Origin: Faucicola osloensis_B
GTDB lineage: Bacteria; Pseudomonadota; Gammaproteobacteria; Pseudomonadales; Moraxellaceae
Direction of reading: 5' to 3'
DNA: 64,000 nucleotides
Assembly (NCBI GenBank): GCA_964211495.1
Contig: CAXORL010000001.1
Location: 620,001 to 684,000 of the forward strand
In this document: positions 7,557-16,482 of the stretch, piece after piece
How the letters are laid out: each line of letters begins with the position of its first letter
Numbering within the stretch: position 1 is the stretch's first letter
Translations under genes and position numbers: made by a program
Notes under the pieces: model-generated
What the model saw: only the letters and a program-made list of their open reading frames with translations
The model's database searches: none
What the model was told of the DNA's origin: nothing

Positions 7557-8591
7557 TTAGGTGAATCGGCGCATGCTTAAGTTAGCAATAATGTTTTCTG
7601 CATCGTTCCAACGGGTTTTTGAGTCATTGGCGCCCAATAAAACTACGATGGCTGGACGATTACCGACATTGGTTTCAAATAAAACACAGTTACCCGCTTC
7701 ACGAATATACCCTGTTTTTGATAGGCCAATATTGTATAAACCATCGCGTACCATGTAATTGGTACTGCGCGCCGCAACCGTGCGGTAACCTGAATTGATA
7801 TTATTTACCCCAAATTGGCGGCTAGGCGTGGTACTAAACTGGCTAATTAGATTATGCTTATAAGCATAGCGAGCCAAAATTGCCAAATCACGCGGTGATG
7901 CCACATTACGAGAATCCAAACCTGATGGGTCATAATAACGGGTTTGCGTCATCCCTAATTCACGCGCTTTTTGGTTCATACGGCTGATAAAATTATCATA
8001 GCCCATAGGGTCGGTGCGTGCTAATGCTTTAGCCGCGGGATTTTCTGATTTCATCATCATCATCAGTAGCATTTCAGCTCGATTAAGCTGATCGCCAACT
8101 TTTAGACGGTCACTACCCGATTGTTTTGGGGTTTTGAAATCTAAGGGACTAATCGTCAATGTTTCGCTCATGTTAGCGCCTGATTCCGCTACCACCACAG
8201 CCGTCATCAATTTACTGATTGACGCAATGGGACGGGCGATATCAGCATTTTTTTCATAAATGGTATTGCCCGTTAACGCATCCACTACCAAAGCACCTTT
8301 GGAGTTGGCAAAATAGCTGCCCGAAGCCCGCGTGCTATCTTGAGACCATGCTGGATTGTAGCTATCATCCTCACTGTATGCATTGTTATAACTATTATAA
8401 TTACCGCTATTAAAACTTGTCGTCTGTGGCGTGCTGTTATACATGATGGCACGGGCTTTGTCTAAACTACCCTGCCCACCCCAACTAACCTTAGCCTGGC
8501 TACCTGTCTGCATATTTAATTCAGCATTACTTTGTACGCCAACCAGTGCAATGACCGCACCTAACAACGTTTTCTTTAACAATGTTTTCAT
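7557..8591 (-). CDS. pbpG: Penicillin-binding protein 7-type D-Ala-D-Ala endopeptidase (peptidase S11)
   Basis: A periplasmic serine peptidase of family S11 that trims or opens peptidoglycan peptide cross-links. From the start at 8591 the product has 344 residues: a signal peptide (MKTLLKKTLLGAVIALVGVQSNA), a long Asn/Ser/Tyr-rich segment (about 48-90), then the penicillin-fold with SISK (S124-K127, nucleophile), SEN (182-184) and KTG (292-294). An upstream in-frame start exists, but it would bury the signal peptide behind 23 extra residues, and the ATG at 8591 has GAGAG upstream. The low-complexity segment is not part of the family core. A DacA-type carboxypeptidase is the alternative, but the absent C-terminal amphipathic anchor favours the PBP7 type. 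Confidence 0.88.
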   Translation of the reverse strand: MKTLLKKTLLGAVIALVGVQSNAELNMQTGSQAKVSWGGQGSLDKARAIMYNSTPQTTSFNSGNYNSYNNAYSEDDSYNPAWSQDSTRASGSYFANSKGALVVDALTGNTIYEKNADIARPIASISKLMTAVVVAESGANMSETLTISPLDFKTPKQSGSDRLKVGDQLNRAEMLLMMMMKSENPAAKALARTDPMGYDNFISRMNQKARELGMTQTRYYDPSGLDSRNVASPRDLAILARYAYKHNLISQFSTTPSRQFGVNNINSGYRTVAARSTNYMVRDGLYNIGLSKTGYIREAGNCVLFETNVGNRPAIVVLLGANDSKTRWNDAENIIANLSMRRFT

Positions 8592-8947
8592 TTCAACACT
8601 CTCAATCAAATCATGGTTAACTTGCTGTTGGATAAAGCATACAGTTACCAAAACTACCAATATATTTACGAAAAACAGATGAACAACGATACATTAAGCC
8701 TAATAGCCATTAAAATCAAGCCGTTAAAAGTTACAAAATCTAACAAGAATAACGCATTGATTACGCAAGACTGACTTAAATTTACGATGAATAGTTTAGC
8801 ACAGTACATATGTTACGCATGCAAAAAAATAACAAAACCGCCCGGCTAATACAATAATAAAACCATAAGTAACAATAGGTTAAGATATCCTTCGACAAAA
8901 AAAGCTGACATATTGCTATGCCAGCTAATTTATAAGTTGAAGATAAT
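8592..8947. other. Intergenic region between glnS and pbpG
   Basis: This 356-base gap holds the glnS terminator at its right end (8897-8926) and should contain the pbpG promoter; a TGCTAAACT element on the minus strand near 8795-8805 is a possible extended -10. I see no conserved ORF or RNA gene. Confidence 0.5.
8897..8926 (-). terminator. Terminator of glnS
   Basis: On the minus strand AGCTGGCATA and TATGTCAGCT form a 10-bp stem (one G-T pair) around GCAA, followed by seven T. It lies 22 bases after the glnS stop. Confidence 0.85.
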
Positions 8948-10699
8948 TTATGGTTTGAAACTGTCTTTTAAGGTCACAATACGGTTAAACACCAAATGCT
9001 CTGGTGAATAATCTTTGCTATCTGCCACAAAAAACCCTTCGCGTTCAAATTGGAAACGCTCGCCTGCATTGACTTGTGATAAAGAAGGCTCGACAATTGC
9101 ATCTACTTCACGTAGCGAGTCAGGATTAATCTCTGCGGCTAAATTATTGATGTCAATCTTGGCTGGATCTTCTTGGGTAAACAGCTGCTCATACAGACGT
9201 ACCTTCGCGGGTACACCTAGACTGGCTGAAACCCAATGTATCACGCCTTTAACTTTACGACCTTCTGGATTGTTGCCCAACGTTTTTGGGTCAATAGTCG
9301 CTGTTAACCCCACTACTTCACCATTGTCATCGGTGATGTGTTCCTCGATCTTTAACACATAACTATTGCGTAAGCGGATTTCTGGGTTTTGCGGTGACAA
9401 GCGTTTATAGCCTTCAGGCGGCGTGATTTCAAAATCCCCTTTATCAATATAAATTTCCTTGGTAAAGGGAATGTAACGCATACCTTGGCTGTCATCATGG
9501 CTATTTTTAGGCTGGGTCAACCATAAAACCCCATTGTCGAGTTTAGTTTTTACACTGTCTTTTTTGAGTGTTTCAACATTGGCAACCGCTTCATCAAAAT
9601 TGGTAATCGTCACTTTTAGCGGGTTTAGCACTGCCATCGCACGATTCACATGCTCTAATGAGTTACGGATACTAAACTCGAGTAAACCAAAATCCACCAC
9701 ACCGTCTGACTTGCTGACGCCTACACGGTCACAAAAATCCCGCAAGCCTTCAGGGGTATAACCACGGCGGCGCATACCGGCAATTGTCGGCATACGCGGA
9801 TCGTCCCAACCGCTCACCAAGTCATCTTCGACCAGTTTTTTGAGTTTGCGTTTACTGGTCAAAATATGGTTTACGTTGAGGCGGGCAAATTCATACTGGT
9901 GCGGTTCTTTCTCAAAGCCCACTTTATCTACCACCCAATCATAAAAAGGACGGTGGTCTTCAAATTCTAGGGTACAAATTGAATGCGTAATACCTTCGAT
10001 TGCATCTGACAACGGATGGGCATAATCGTACATGGGATAAATACACCAACCATCGCCTGTTTGGTGATGCGCTTGGTGCATGACACGATACAAAATTGGA
10101 TCGCGCATATTCATATTGGGGCTTGCCATGTCGATTTTGGCACGAAGCACCGCTTCACCGTTGCCATATTTACCCAGTTTCATATCGTCAAAGCGTTGCA
10201 AATTCTCTTCAACACTGGCATCACGGTAAGGTGAATTTTTACCTGCTTGACCAAAATTGCCGCGGTTTTCACGAATATCCTCAGGACTTTGCAAATCAAC
10301 ATAGGCATCGCCTTGTTTGATTAATTTCACCGCCCAATCATACAATTGACCAAAATAACTGGACGCATAGCGAGCCTCGCCTGCCCAGTCAAAGCCAAGC
10401 CATTTGACATCATCTTTGATATTATCGACAAACTCCTGATCTTCAGCATCAGGATTGGTGTCATCAAACCGTAGGTTACACAGCCCTGCAAACTCTTTAG
10501 CAAGCCCAAAGTTGAGACAAATAGATTTGACATGACCCAAATGTAAGTAGCCATTCGGCTCGGGTGGAAAACGGGTCACAATCTGGCTGTATTTTTGCGA
10601 AGCAAGGTCATCGCGTACGATCGCACGGATAAAGTCATTTTTTTCACTACTGGCTGCTGTATCGTCGGTTTTTGTATTTTTGTCGGTCGTCGCCGTCAT
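8948..10699 (-). CDS. glnS: Glutamine--tRNA ligase
   Basis: It charges tRNA-Gln with glutamine in the cytoplasm. The 583-residue class I synthetase shows the HIGH region PPEPNGYLHLGH (about 45-56), the KMSKS-equivalent LTSKRKL (about 280-286), the QTGDGWCIYPMYDYAHPLSD acceptor-binding stretch, and the C-terminal anticodon-binding beta-barrels. An N-terminal extension of about 25 polar residues precedes the conserved NDFIRAIV helix. Presence of GlnRS makes a GatCAB route for Gln-tRNA unnecessary. The gene is monocistronic: divergent from ppiB across 212 bases and followed by a strong terminator. Confidence 0.97.
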   Translation of the reverse strand: MTATTDKNTKTDDTAASSEKNDFIRAIVRDDLASQKYSQIVTRFPPEPNGYLHLGHVKSICLNFGLAKEFAGLCNLRFDDTNPDAEDQEFVDNIKDDVKWLGFDWAGEARYASSYFGQLYDWAVKLIKQGDAYVDLQSPEDIRENRGNFGQAGKNSPYRDASVEENLQRFDDMKLGKYGNGEAVLRAKIDMASPNMNMRDPILYRVMHQAHHQTGDGWCIYPMYDYAHPLSDAIEGITHSICTLEFEDHRPFYDWVVDKVGFEKEPHQYEFARLNVNHILTSKRKLKKLVEDDLVSGWDDPRMPTIAGMRRRGYTPEGLRDFCDRVGVSKSDGVVDFGLLEFSIRNSLEHVNRAMAVLNPLKVTITNFDEAVANVETLKKDSVKTKLDNGVLWLTQPKNSHDDSQGMRYIPFTKEIYIDKGDFEITPPEGYKRLSPQNPEIRLRNSYVLKIEEHITDDNGEVVGLTATIDPKTLGNNPEGRKVKGVIHWVSASLGVPAKVRLYEQLFTQEDPAKIDINNLAAEINPDSLREVDAIVEPSLSQVNAGERFQFEREGFFVADSKDYSPEHLVFNRIVTLKDSFKP

Positions 10700-10911
10700 T
10701 TGGTTGCCCCTTACCTATTACAAAAATGGTGAACTAATCTGCCATTCTAGCAGTTTTTTGACATTGAAAAAACTTAAATGAATTTAATTGAAACATTTAA
10801 TTTTGCCAACTTTGCAAACTAAATACTGACTTTTTGATTGAAAATCGCTAGGATAGCCACAACAATTGCAAGACACGTTTTTTTAACCATAAAAACCATT
10901 AGGAGCTCACA

Positions 10912-11421
10912 ATGGATATGCCATATGTAGAATTAGAAACCACCATGGGTAACATCGTTATCGAACTCAATCAAGAAAAAGCCCCCAATACTGTGGCAAA
11001 CTTCTTAGAATACGTCAAATCAGGTCATTATGATGGCACGATTTTTCACCGCGTCATTGACGGTTTTATGATTCAAGGTGGTGGTATGGACGCCAACATG
11101 AAGGAAAAATCTACCAATGCCCCAATCCAAAATGAAGCAGATAATGGCTTAAAAAATGAAGTCGGCACGATTGCGATGGCACGTACCTCTGACCCACATT
11201 CAGCGACCGCGCAATTTTTTATCAATGTGAAAGACAATAGCTTTCTAAACTTCTCGGGCAAAAACCCACAAGGCTGGGGCTATGCGGTATTTGGTAAAGT
11301 GACTGAAGGCATGGACATTGTCAATAAAATCAAAGGTGTACCGACTGGCAAATACGGTTTCCACGCTGATGTACCAACCACGCCTGTGGTGATTACCCAT
11401 GCAAAAGTAATTGAGAAATAA
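10912..11421 (+). CDS. ppiB: Peptidyl-prolyl cis-trans isomerase B (cyclophilin)
   Basis: A cytoplasmic cyclophilin that speeds proline isomerisation during folding; no signal peptide is present. The 169-residue protein begins PYVELETTMGNIVIELN and has the active-site motif FHRVIDGFMIQGGG (about 45-58) and ATAQFFINVKDNSFLNF. The ATG follows TAGGAG at 7-base spacing. lpxH starts nine bases after its stop; the pairing of ppiB with lpxH is a common gammaproteobacterial arrangement (also near cysS in some species), and the two are likely cotranscribed. Confidence 0.95.
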   Translation: MDMPYVELETTMGNIVIELNQEKAPNTVANFLEYVKSGHYDGTIFHRVIDGFMIQGGGMDANMKEKSTNAPIQNEADNGLKNEVGTIAMARTSDPHSATAQFFINVKDNSFLNFSGKNPQGWGYAVFGKVTEGMDIVNKIKGVPTGKYGFHADVPTTPVVITHAKVIEK

Positions 11422-11430
11422 TTTTTTTGT

Positions 11431-12234
11431 ATGCAAAGTTTTGCAGATTTGGTCACCGATAATCCCTCTGCCATTGCGCAGGTGATTATCAGTGACTTAC
11501 ATTTGAGTATGAATGAGCCTGCCACTAATCCTTTAGGGCAGGCTTTTTTAGATTTTTTAGATAAATTGGCTTTACTGCCCAACCTAAAACAGTTTTTTAT
11601 TCTCGGGGATTGGTTTGAAGCTTGGCTAGGGGATGATGTTACCGATACAGATACATTAATAGATGGGCTTCAACCTATTATAGCGAAGCTCAAAACATTA
11701 TCTGATAAAAATTGCCAGATTTTTGTCATGCATGGTAATCGGGATTTTCTGCTTGGGCAACAATTTTGCGACAAGTTTGGCGGGCAATTGATTTTTGAGC
11801 CGTATTATTTGACATTAAATGGCAAAAAAGTTCGCCTAGAACATGGCGATGCGCTGTGCACCGATGATAAAGGTTACCAACGCTTTCGCAAAGTCATCCA
11901 ACATCCTATCACTAAAAAAATTTTACTCGCGCTACCTATCAAAAAACGCCAACAAATTGCGCAAGATTTACGCCAAAAAAGCAAAACTGATAATGCCAAA
12001 AAATCCCTGCAAATCATGGATGTCAATGAACAAGCCGTCAAACAAGCATTGCAAAAAGCCGATATACTGATTCATGGGCATACTCACCGCCCTGCTGTTC
12101 ATCAAATTGGCGATAAGAAACGCTTAGTGCTTGGCGATTGGCGATTGAATGAAAACAGTGTTAGTGCTGTCATTGGCGTTACAATGTCGGGGCAGCTAAA
12201 CTTGGTAGAATTTTTCTATACAGTTAATCGCTAA
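11431..12234 (+). CDS. lpxH: UDP-2,3-diacylglucosamine diphosphatase
   Basis: LpxH hydrolyses UDP-2,3-diacylglucosamine to lipid X and UMP, the fourth step of lipid A synthesis at the inner membrane. The 267-residue metallophosphoesterase has the metal-ligand motifs SDLHL (21-25), GDWFEAWLGDD (59-69), GNRDF (102-106) and GHTHRP (216-221). It is slightly longer than E. coli LpxH (240) because of about 14 extra N-terminal residues; no better internal start is apparent, and the ribosome site at the ATG is weak, so translation may be coupled to ppiB nine bases upstream. Its product feeds LpxB, encoded further along this window. Confidence 0.93.
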   Translation: MQSFADLVTDNPSAIAQVIISDLHLSMNEPATNPLGQAFLDFLDKLALLPNLKQFFILGDWFEAWLGDDVTDTDTLIDGLQPIIAKLKTLSDKNCQIFVMHGNRDFLLGQQFCDKFGGQLIFEPYYLTLNGKKVRLEHGDALCTDDKGYQRFRKVIQHPITKKILLALPIKKRQQIAQDLRQKSKTDNAKKSLQIMDVNEQAVKQALQKADILIHGHTHRPAVHQIGDKKRLVLGDWRLNENSVSAVIGVTMSGQLNLVEFFYTVNR

Positions 12235-12292
12235 AATGCTATCAAAGAATTTACTATTATTTGTTGCAGTGTTTTCAATTTAATTGAGAAAT

Positions 12293-12319
12293 AAAAAAGG
12301 CGAGCATTGCTCACCTTTT
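12293..12319. terminator. Terminator between lpxH and tkt
   Basis: AAAAGGCGAGCA and TGCTCACCTTTT pair with one mismatch; a six-base T-run follows on the minus strand and a shorter one on the plus strand, so it mainly serves tkt. Confidence 0.7.
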
Positions 12320-12338
12320 AGTAAGTCAACAATTCAAC

Positions 12339-14336
12339 TTACACAACCGCTTTAACGGCTTGAATGACCGAATCAGTGGTGATGTTAAAGTATGGGAACA
12401 AGTCTTTGGCAGGGGCAGACTCACCAAAGGTGGTCATACCCACGACTTTACCATCAAGCCCTACAAACTTGTACCAATAATCGATATGGCTGGCTTCAAC
12501 CGCCACACGCGCACGCACTTGCGGTGGCAACACACTGTCACGGTAGTTGATTTCTTGTTTGGCAAACACTTCAGCACAGGGCATCGATACGACGCGCACG
12601 CCCAAACCTTCGGCAGTCAACTCAGTGTAAGCATTCATTGCAAGCTCAATCTCTGAACCTGTGGCGATGATGATGGCACGTAGATCACCTTGCTCTTTGG
12701 CTAGTACATAACCACCTTTGGCAATATTGGCTACTTGCTCGATATCTCGCGCTTGGTGCGGTAGGTTTTGACGGCTAAAAATCAGCGCGGATGGCGTTGA
12801 TTTTGCTTTCAAAGCTTCTACCCATGCCACAGCTGACTCGACCGTATCACACGGGCGCCAAGTATGCAGGTTTGGGGTAGCACGCAGACTTGACAATTGC
12901 TCAACAGGTTGGTGAGTAGGTCCATCTTCACCCAGACCGATTGAGTCATGAGTATAGACATTAATGACGCGTTGTTTCATCAAGGCTGACATGCGCACCG
13001 CATTGCGTGCATATTCCATAAACATCAAGAACGTTGCCACATACGGAATAAACCCGCCATATAAGGCAATACCATTGGCAATTGCCGTCATACCAAATTC
13101 ACGCACACCGTAGTGAATATAGTTACCTGCCGCATCATCTTCGAGCGCCTTGGCATTTTTGAACCAAGTCAGATTTGACCCTGCCAAATCAGCAGAACCA
13201 CCCAGCATCTCTGGCAATAATGGCTGTAAGGCATTGATTGAATTTTGGCTGGCTTTACGCGTTGCAATGTTTTCTGGGTTATCTTGACACGCCTTGATAA
13301 ATTCCTGTGCTTGTGTCTCAAAATTTGCTGGCAAGTCACCATTCACACGGCGAAGCAATTCACTGGCAAGCTCTGGGTAAGCGTCTTTATAAGCATCAAA
13401 CTCACTTTCCCATGATTGTTGTAGCGCTTGACCTTTAACTGTACAGTCCCACCCTTCATAAATATCGTCTGGAAGTTCAAAGGCTTCGTGATCCCACTTG
13501 AGGGCTTGACGGGTGAGCAAGATTTCGTCCGCGCCAAGGGGTGCGCCATGTGAGGCCTCCAAGCCTTGCTTGTTGGGTGAACCTGCGCCAATCACGGTTT
13601 TACAGATGATGAGTGAGGGTTTATTTTTTTCAGCTATAGCATTTTGGGTCGCTTGGGTAATGGCATCGGTATCGTGACCGTCAACTTTTTGCACTTGCCA
13701 GCCATAAGCTTCAAAACGTTTTTGCGTGTCATCTGAAAACCAACCTTCGACGTCACCATCAATCGAAATACCGTTGTCATCATAATACACAACCAATTTG
13801 CCCAGTTGCAGCGTACCGGCTAATGAGCAAACTTCATGGCTAATACCTTCCATCAAACAGCCATCACCTAAAAAACAATAGGTTTGGTGGTCGATGACTT
13901 GATGACCCTCTCGGTTAAATTGCGCGGCTAGGGTTTTTTCTGCAATCGCAAAACCTACGGCGTTGGCAATCCCTTGACCCAACGGACCTGTAGTAGTTTC
14001 CACACCTGCGGTGTAGCCATATTCAGGGTGACCGGGGGTTTTAGAATGCAATTGGCGGAAATTTTTGATATCCTCAATGCTAACGTCATACCCTGTCAAG
14101 TGCAGCAAAGCGTACTGCAGCATTGAGCCATGACCATTTGAAAGCACAAAACGGTCGCGATTTAGCCAATTTGGGTCGGTTGGATTGTGCTTTAAAAACT
14201 TACGCCATAATACTTCAGCGATATCTGCCATGCCCATCGGCGCGCCTGGATGTCCAGAATTGGCTTTTTGCACCGCTTCAAAGGCTAGGGTACGGATGGC
14301 GTTGGCAAGACGACGTTCAGAAATTGGGGTTGTCAT
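12339..14336 (-). CDS. tkt: Transketolase
   Basis: A thiamine-diphosphate enzyme that moves two-carbon units between sugar phosphates in the pentose phosphate pathway, linking to fba/pgk glycolysis. The 665-residue protein shows the N-terminal ANSGHPGAPMG motif, the ThDP motif GDGCLMEGISHEV ... DDNGISIDG (about 157-194), HDSIGLGEDGPTHQPVE, and the C-terminal regulatory domain with AVEASHIDYWYKFVG. Length is typical. The ATG is followed by TTPISERRLANAIRTL, the usual family start. It is transcribed separately from murU: a hairpin (14402-14430) lies between them. Confidence 0.97.
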   Translation of the reverse strand: MTTPISERRLANAIRTLAFEAVQKANSGHPGAPMGMADIAEVLWRKFLKHNPTDPNWLNRDRFVLSNGHGSMLQYALLHLTGYDVSIEDIKNFRQLHSKTPGHPEYGYTAGVETTTGPLGQGIANAVGFAIAEKTLAAQFNREGHQVIDHQTYCFLGDGCLMEGISHEVCSLAGTLQLGKLVVYYDDNGISIDGDVEGWFSDDTQKRFEAYGWQVQKVDGHDTDAITQATQNAIAEKNKPSLIICKTVIGAGSPNKQGLEASHGAPLGADEILLTRQALKWDHEAFELPDDIYEGWDCTVKGQALQQSWESEFDAYKDAYPELASELLRRVNGDLPANFETQAQEFIKACQDNPENIATRKASQNSINALQPLLPEMLGGSADLAGSNLTWFKNAKALEDDAAGNYIHYGVREFGMTAIANGIALYGGFIPYVATFLMFMEYARNAVRMSALMKQRVINVYTHDSIGLGEDGPTHQPVEQLSSLRATPNLHTWRPCDTVESAVAWVEALKAKSTPSALIFSRQNLPHQARDIEQVANIAKGGYVLAKEQGDLRAIIIATGSEIELAMNAYTELTAEGLGVRVVSMPCAEVFAKQEINYRDSVLPPQVRARVAVEASHIDYWYKFVGLDGKVVGMTTFGESAPAKDLFPYFNITTDSVIQAVKAVV

Positions 14337-14401
14337 TGGCTTTCCTATATTACAGAATTAATTGCAGAATTAAATTTTGTCGTATGTAACATGCTAAAAA
14401 T

Positions 14402-14430
14402 AAAACTGTGACAAATTTTATCACAGTTTT
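14402..14430 (-). terminator. Terminator of the amgK-murU operon
   Basis: A perfect 10-bp inverted repeat (AAAACTGTGA / TCACAGTTTT) followed on the minus strand by ATTTTTA. It separates murU from tkt. Confidence 0.75.
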
Positions 14431-14514
14431 GGGTCAATTTTTTAGCTTTAACCGTTTAGTTTGCTCGGCTTTCAAATAAAAGCCAAATGGCAAAAGATGC
14501 AATTTTCTGTCAAA

Positions 14515-15213
14515 TCACTTTTTAACCGACAATTTTTGGTTCAAATTTTCTAAGCGCTCAAGCGTGCCCACATCGACCCACGCATCGCTCAGCAAACCCC
14601 CATTTACCAAACCTGCTTGCATGGCTTGTTTGAGTAGTGGCGCAAGCGGCGCAGTATCCCCTACCTTGACCGTATCCAATAATCTTGGTGACATCACGCT
14701 AATCCCTGCAAAGGTATATTTTGGCGTACCATCTGCCTTGACCTTGCCATTTTCTAAGGCAAAATCGCCCGTTGGGTTGTGCGTCGCTTGGTCGGTGAGT
14801 AGCAAATAAGCCTGCGAATTGTTTAGATTAAGCTGGCTTAGTTGAGCAAAATCAAAAGGCGTCCACACATCCCCATTGACCAAAATAAATGGCTGGTCTT
14901 TTAATTTGCCGGTAGCCAAAGCCAGCTTGATACCGCCTGCTGTCTCAAGCGGTTCTTCTGGTTCAATCGACCAATGAATGGTGACACCGTATTGACTGCC
15001 ATCCCCGATTGCATTGAGCAGTTTGTCCGCAAGCCATGACACATTGATGGTGATATCGGTGATACCTGCTTGTTTGAGTGCTTTGATATGCCATACGATA
15101 AGCGGTTGCCCGCCGACTTCGACAAGCGGTTTTGGCGTGGTCAAGGTTAAAGGGCGCAGCCGAGTACCTTTACCCGCGGATAAAATCATGGCTTGGGTGA
15201 TGGTGGTTGACAT
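14515..15213 (-). CDS. murU: N-acetylmuramate alpha-1-phosphate uridylyltransferase
   Basis: MurU converts MurNAc-1-phosphate and UTP to UDP-MurNAc, the last step of the cell-wall recycling bypass known from Pseudomonas. The 232-residue protein is a compact nucleotidyltransferase: AMILSAGKGTRLRPLTLTTPKPLV (about 8-31, split signature), LETAGGIKLAL, LVNGDVWTPFDF with the catalytic Asp, and a C-terminal WVDVGTLERL. It lacks the acetyltransferase helix of GlmU and the dTDP-sugar domains of RmlA. It starts six bases after the amgK stop, so the two are translationally linked. The recycling pathway bypasses MurA, the fosfomycin target (established in Pseudomonas; inferred here). Confidence 0.9.
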   Translation of the reverse strand: MSTTITQAMILSAGKGTRLRPLTLTTPKPLVEVGGQPLIVWHIKALKQAGITDITINVSWLADKLLNAIGDGSQYGVTIHWSIEPEEPLETAGGIKLALATGKLKDQPFILVNGDVWTPFDFAQLSQLNLNNSQAYLLLTDQATHNPTGDFALENGKVKADGTPKYTFAGISVMSPRLLDTVKVGDTAPLAPLLKQAMQAGLVNGGLLSDAWVDVGTLERLENLNQKLSVKK

Positions 15214-15219
15214 GGGGTT

Positions 15220-16317
15220 TTATCCTTGGATTTTTTGATGAAAAGCAGGTTCAACGACGGCGGTCATCCAGTCAGCAAACTTATCAAAAGTATGACGCTC
15301 ATCCCATTGGCTGATAGCTTTTAGACAAGTTAATAAATCATTGAAAACTTTAGGCAAATTTGTCAAATAACGGTCTTTGCCATCTCGCTCAAACAAGCGT
15401 ACAAAAATTCCCAATACCTTAAGATGACGCTGCATACTCATGATATTAAAATCCATGGTAAAATCGGCTAAGCTTTTGTCAATTTGTGCCAATTGATGAT
15501 AATGAGCCAGATGCGTGTTGACCCATGTTTCATCATAATTGATATAGGCATCTCGCAGTAAAGACGCCAAATCATAGCTGTAGGCACCGATGACAGCATC
15601 TTGAAAATCAATCACGCCCAACTCATCGCTGTGACTTAATACCATCAAATTACGGCTGTGAAAATCACGGTGCACCACCACTTGAGGCTGCGCGATGACT
15701 TGCTGGATAATATCAGACTGCAAATCTTGCCACAGCGTCTCTAAGTCTGGGGTCATCGTCACGCCGATATAGGGTAAAAACCACTCGCTAAACAAGCCCA
15801 TTTCTCGGCGCAGCAGAGCATCGTCGTAACTTGGGATAACGGCTTTGGCGTCATTGATGTCAATCTTTTGAATCGCCAAAATTTGCTGCATTGCCTGCTG
15901 ATAATAGCGCTCAGTTTTTACCATTTCGCCTGCATCCATTAAATCCTTGGCAATGACATCGGCAAAATCCGTGTTTCCCAAATCCTCAAGGACGATAAAA
16001 CCTTGCTGTTCATCCGTGGCAATCATTTTTGGTACATGCACATGACCCGCCATTAAGTTGCCCACGGCGATAAATTCTTTCACCGATTCTTTTGCTGGCG
16101 GCGCATCCATCACGATATAGTGTTGATTATCGACGGTTAAGCGATGATAGCTGCGAAAGCTGGCATCACCAGGTATTTTTTCATGCTGCAATGATTGATT
16201 TGGAAAAACTTGGGTCAACCAAGTGTGCAGCTGTTGTTCACGTGGCTCGGTATTTGATGACAAAGCTGCGCTATCAAAAGGGTCTTGGTTGGCAAGTTGT
16301 GCGGCAGGATGGTTCAT
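15220..16317 (-). CDS. amgK: N-acetylmuramate/N-acetylglucosamine anomeric kinase
   Basis: AmgK phosphorylates MurNAc at the anomeric position, feeding MurU. The 365-residue protein belongs to the aminoglycoside-phosphotransferase fold: N-terminal GDASFRSYHRL lobe, YIVMDAPPAKE with the ATP-contact Lys region, the catalytic loop VVHRDFHSRNLM (His-Asp-x-x-x-x-Asn), and the metal motif VIDFQDA. The N-terminal 25 residues are extra and polar. It is the first gene of amgK-murU and is divergent from lptD across 165 bases, the same arrangement as in Pseudomonas, which supports the specific assignment over a generic phosphotransferase. Confidence 0.9.
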   Translation of the reverse strand: MNHPAAQLANQDPFDSAALSSNTEPREQQLHTWLTQVFPNQSLQHEKIPGDASFRSYHRLTVDNQHYIVMDAPPAKESVKEFIAVGNLMAGHVHVPKMIATDEQQGFIVLEDLGNTDFADVIAKDLMDAGEMVKTERYYQQAMQQILAIQKIDINDAKAVIPSYDDALLRREMGLFSEWFLPYIGVTMTPDLETLWQDLQSDIIQQVIAQPQVVVHRDFHSRNLMVLSHSDELGVIDFQDAVIGAYSYDLASLLRDAYINYDETWVNTHLAHYHQLAQIDKSLADFTMDFNIMSMQRHLKVLGIFVRLFERDGKDRYLTNLPKVFNDLLTCLKAISQWDERHTFDKFADWMTAVVEPAFHQKIQG

Positions 16318-16482
16318 AAGGTGGGCTTACTCAATAAAAATAAGTTATGCTACCGAAAATCTGCGTATCTCTCAAGTGGCGTCTATCATGTTTGCAATTT
16401 TAAACATCTTTTGCAATAGTATATTGATGACGCTAGTGATATGATGTGAAGGTTTTTATATTGCGTCTTTGGTAAATGTCTA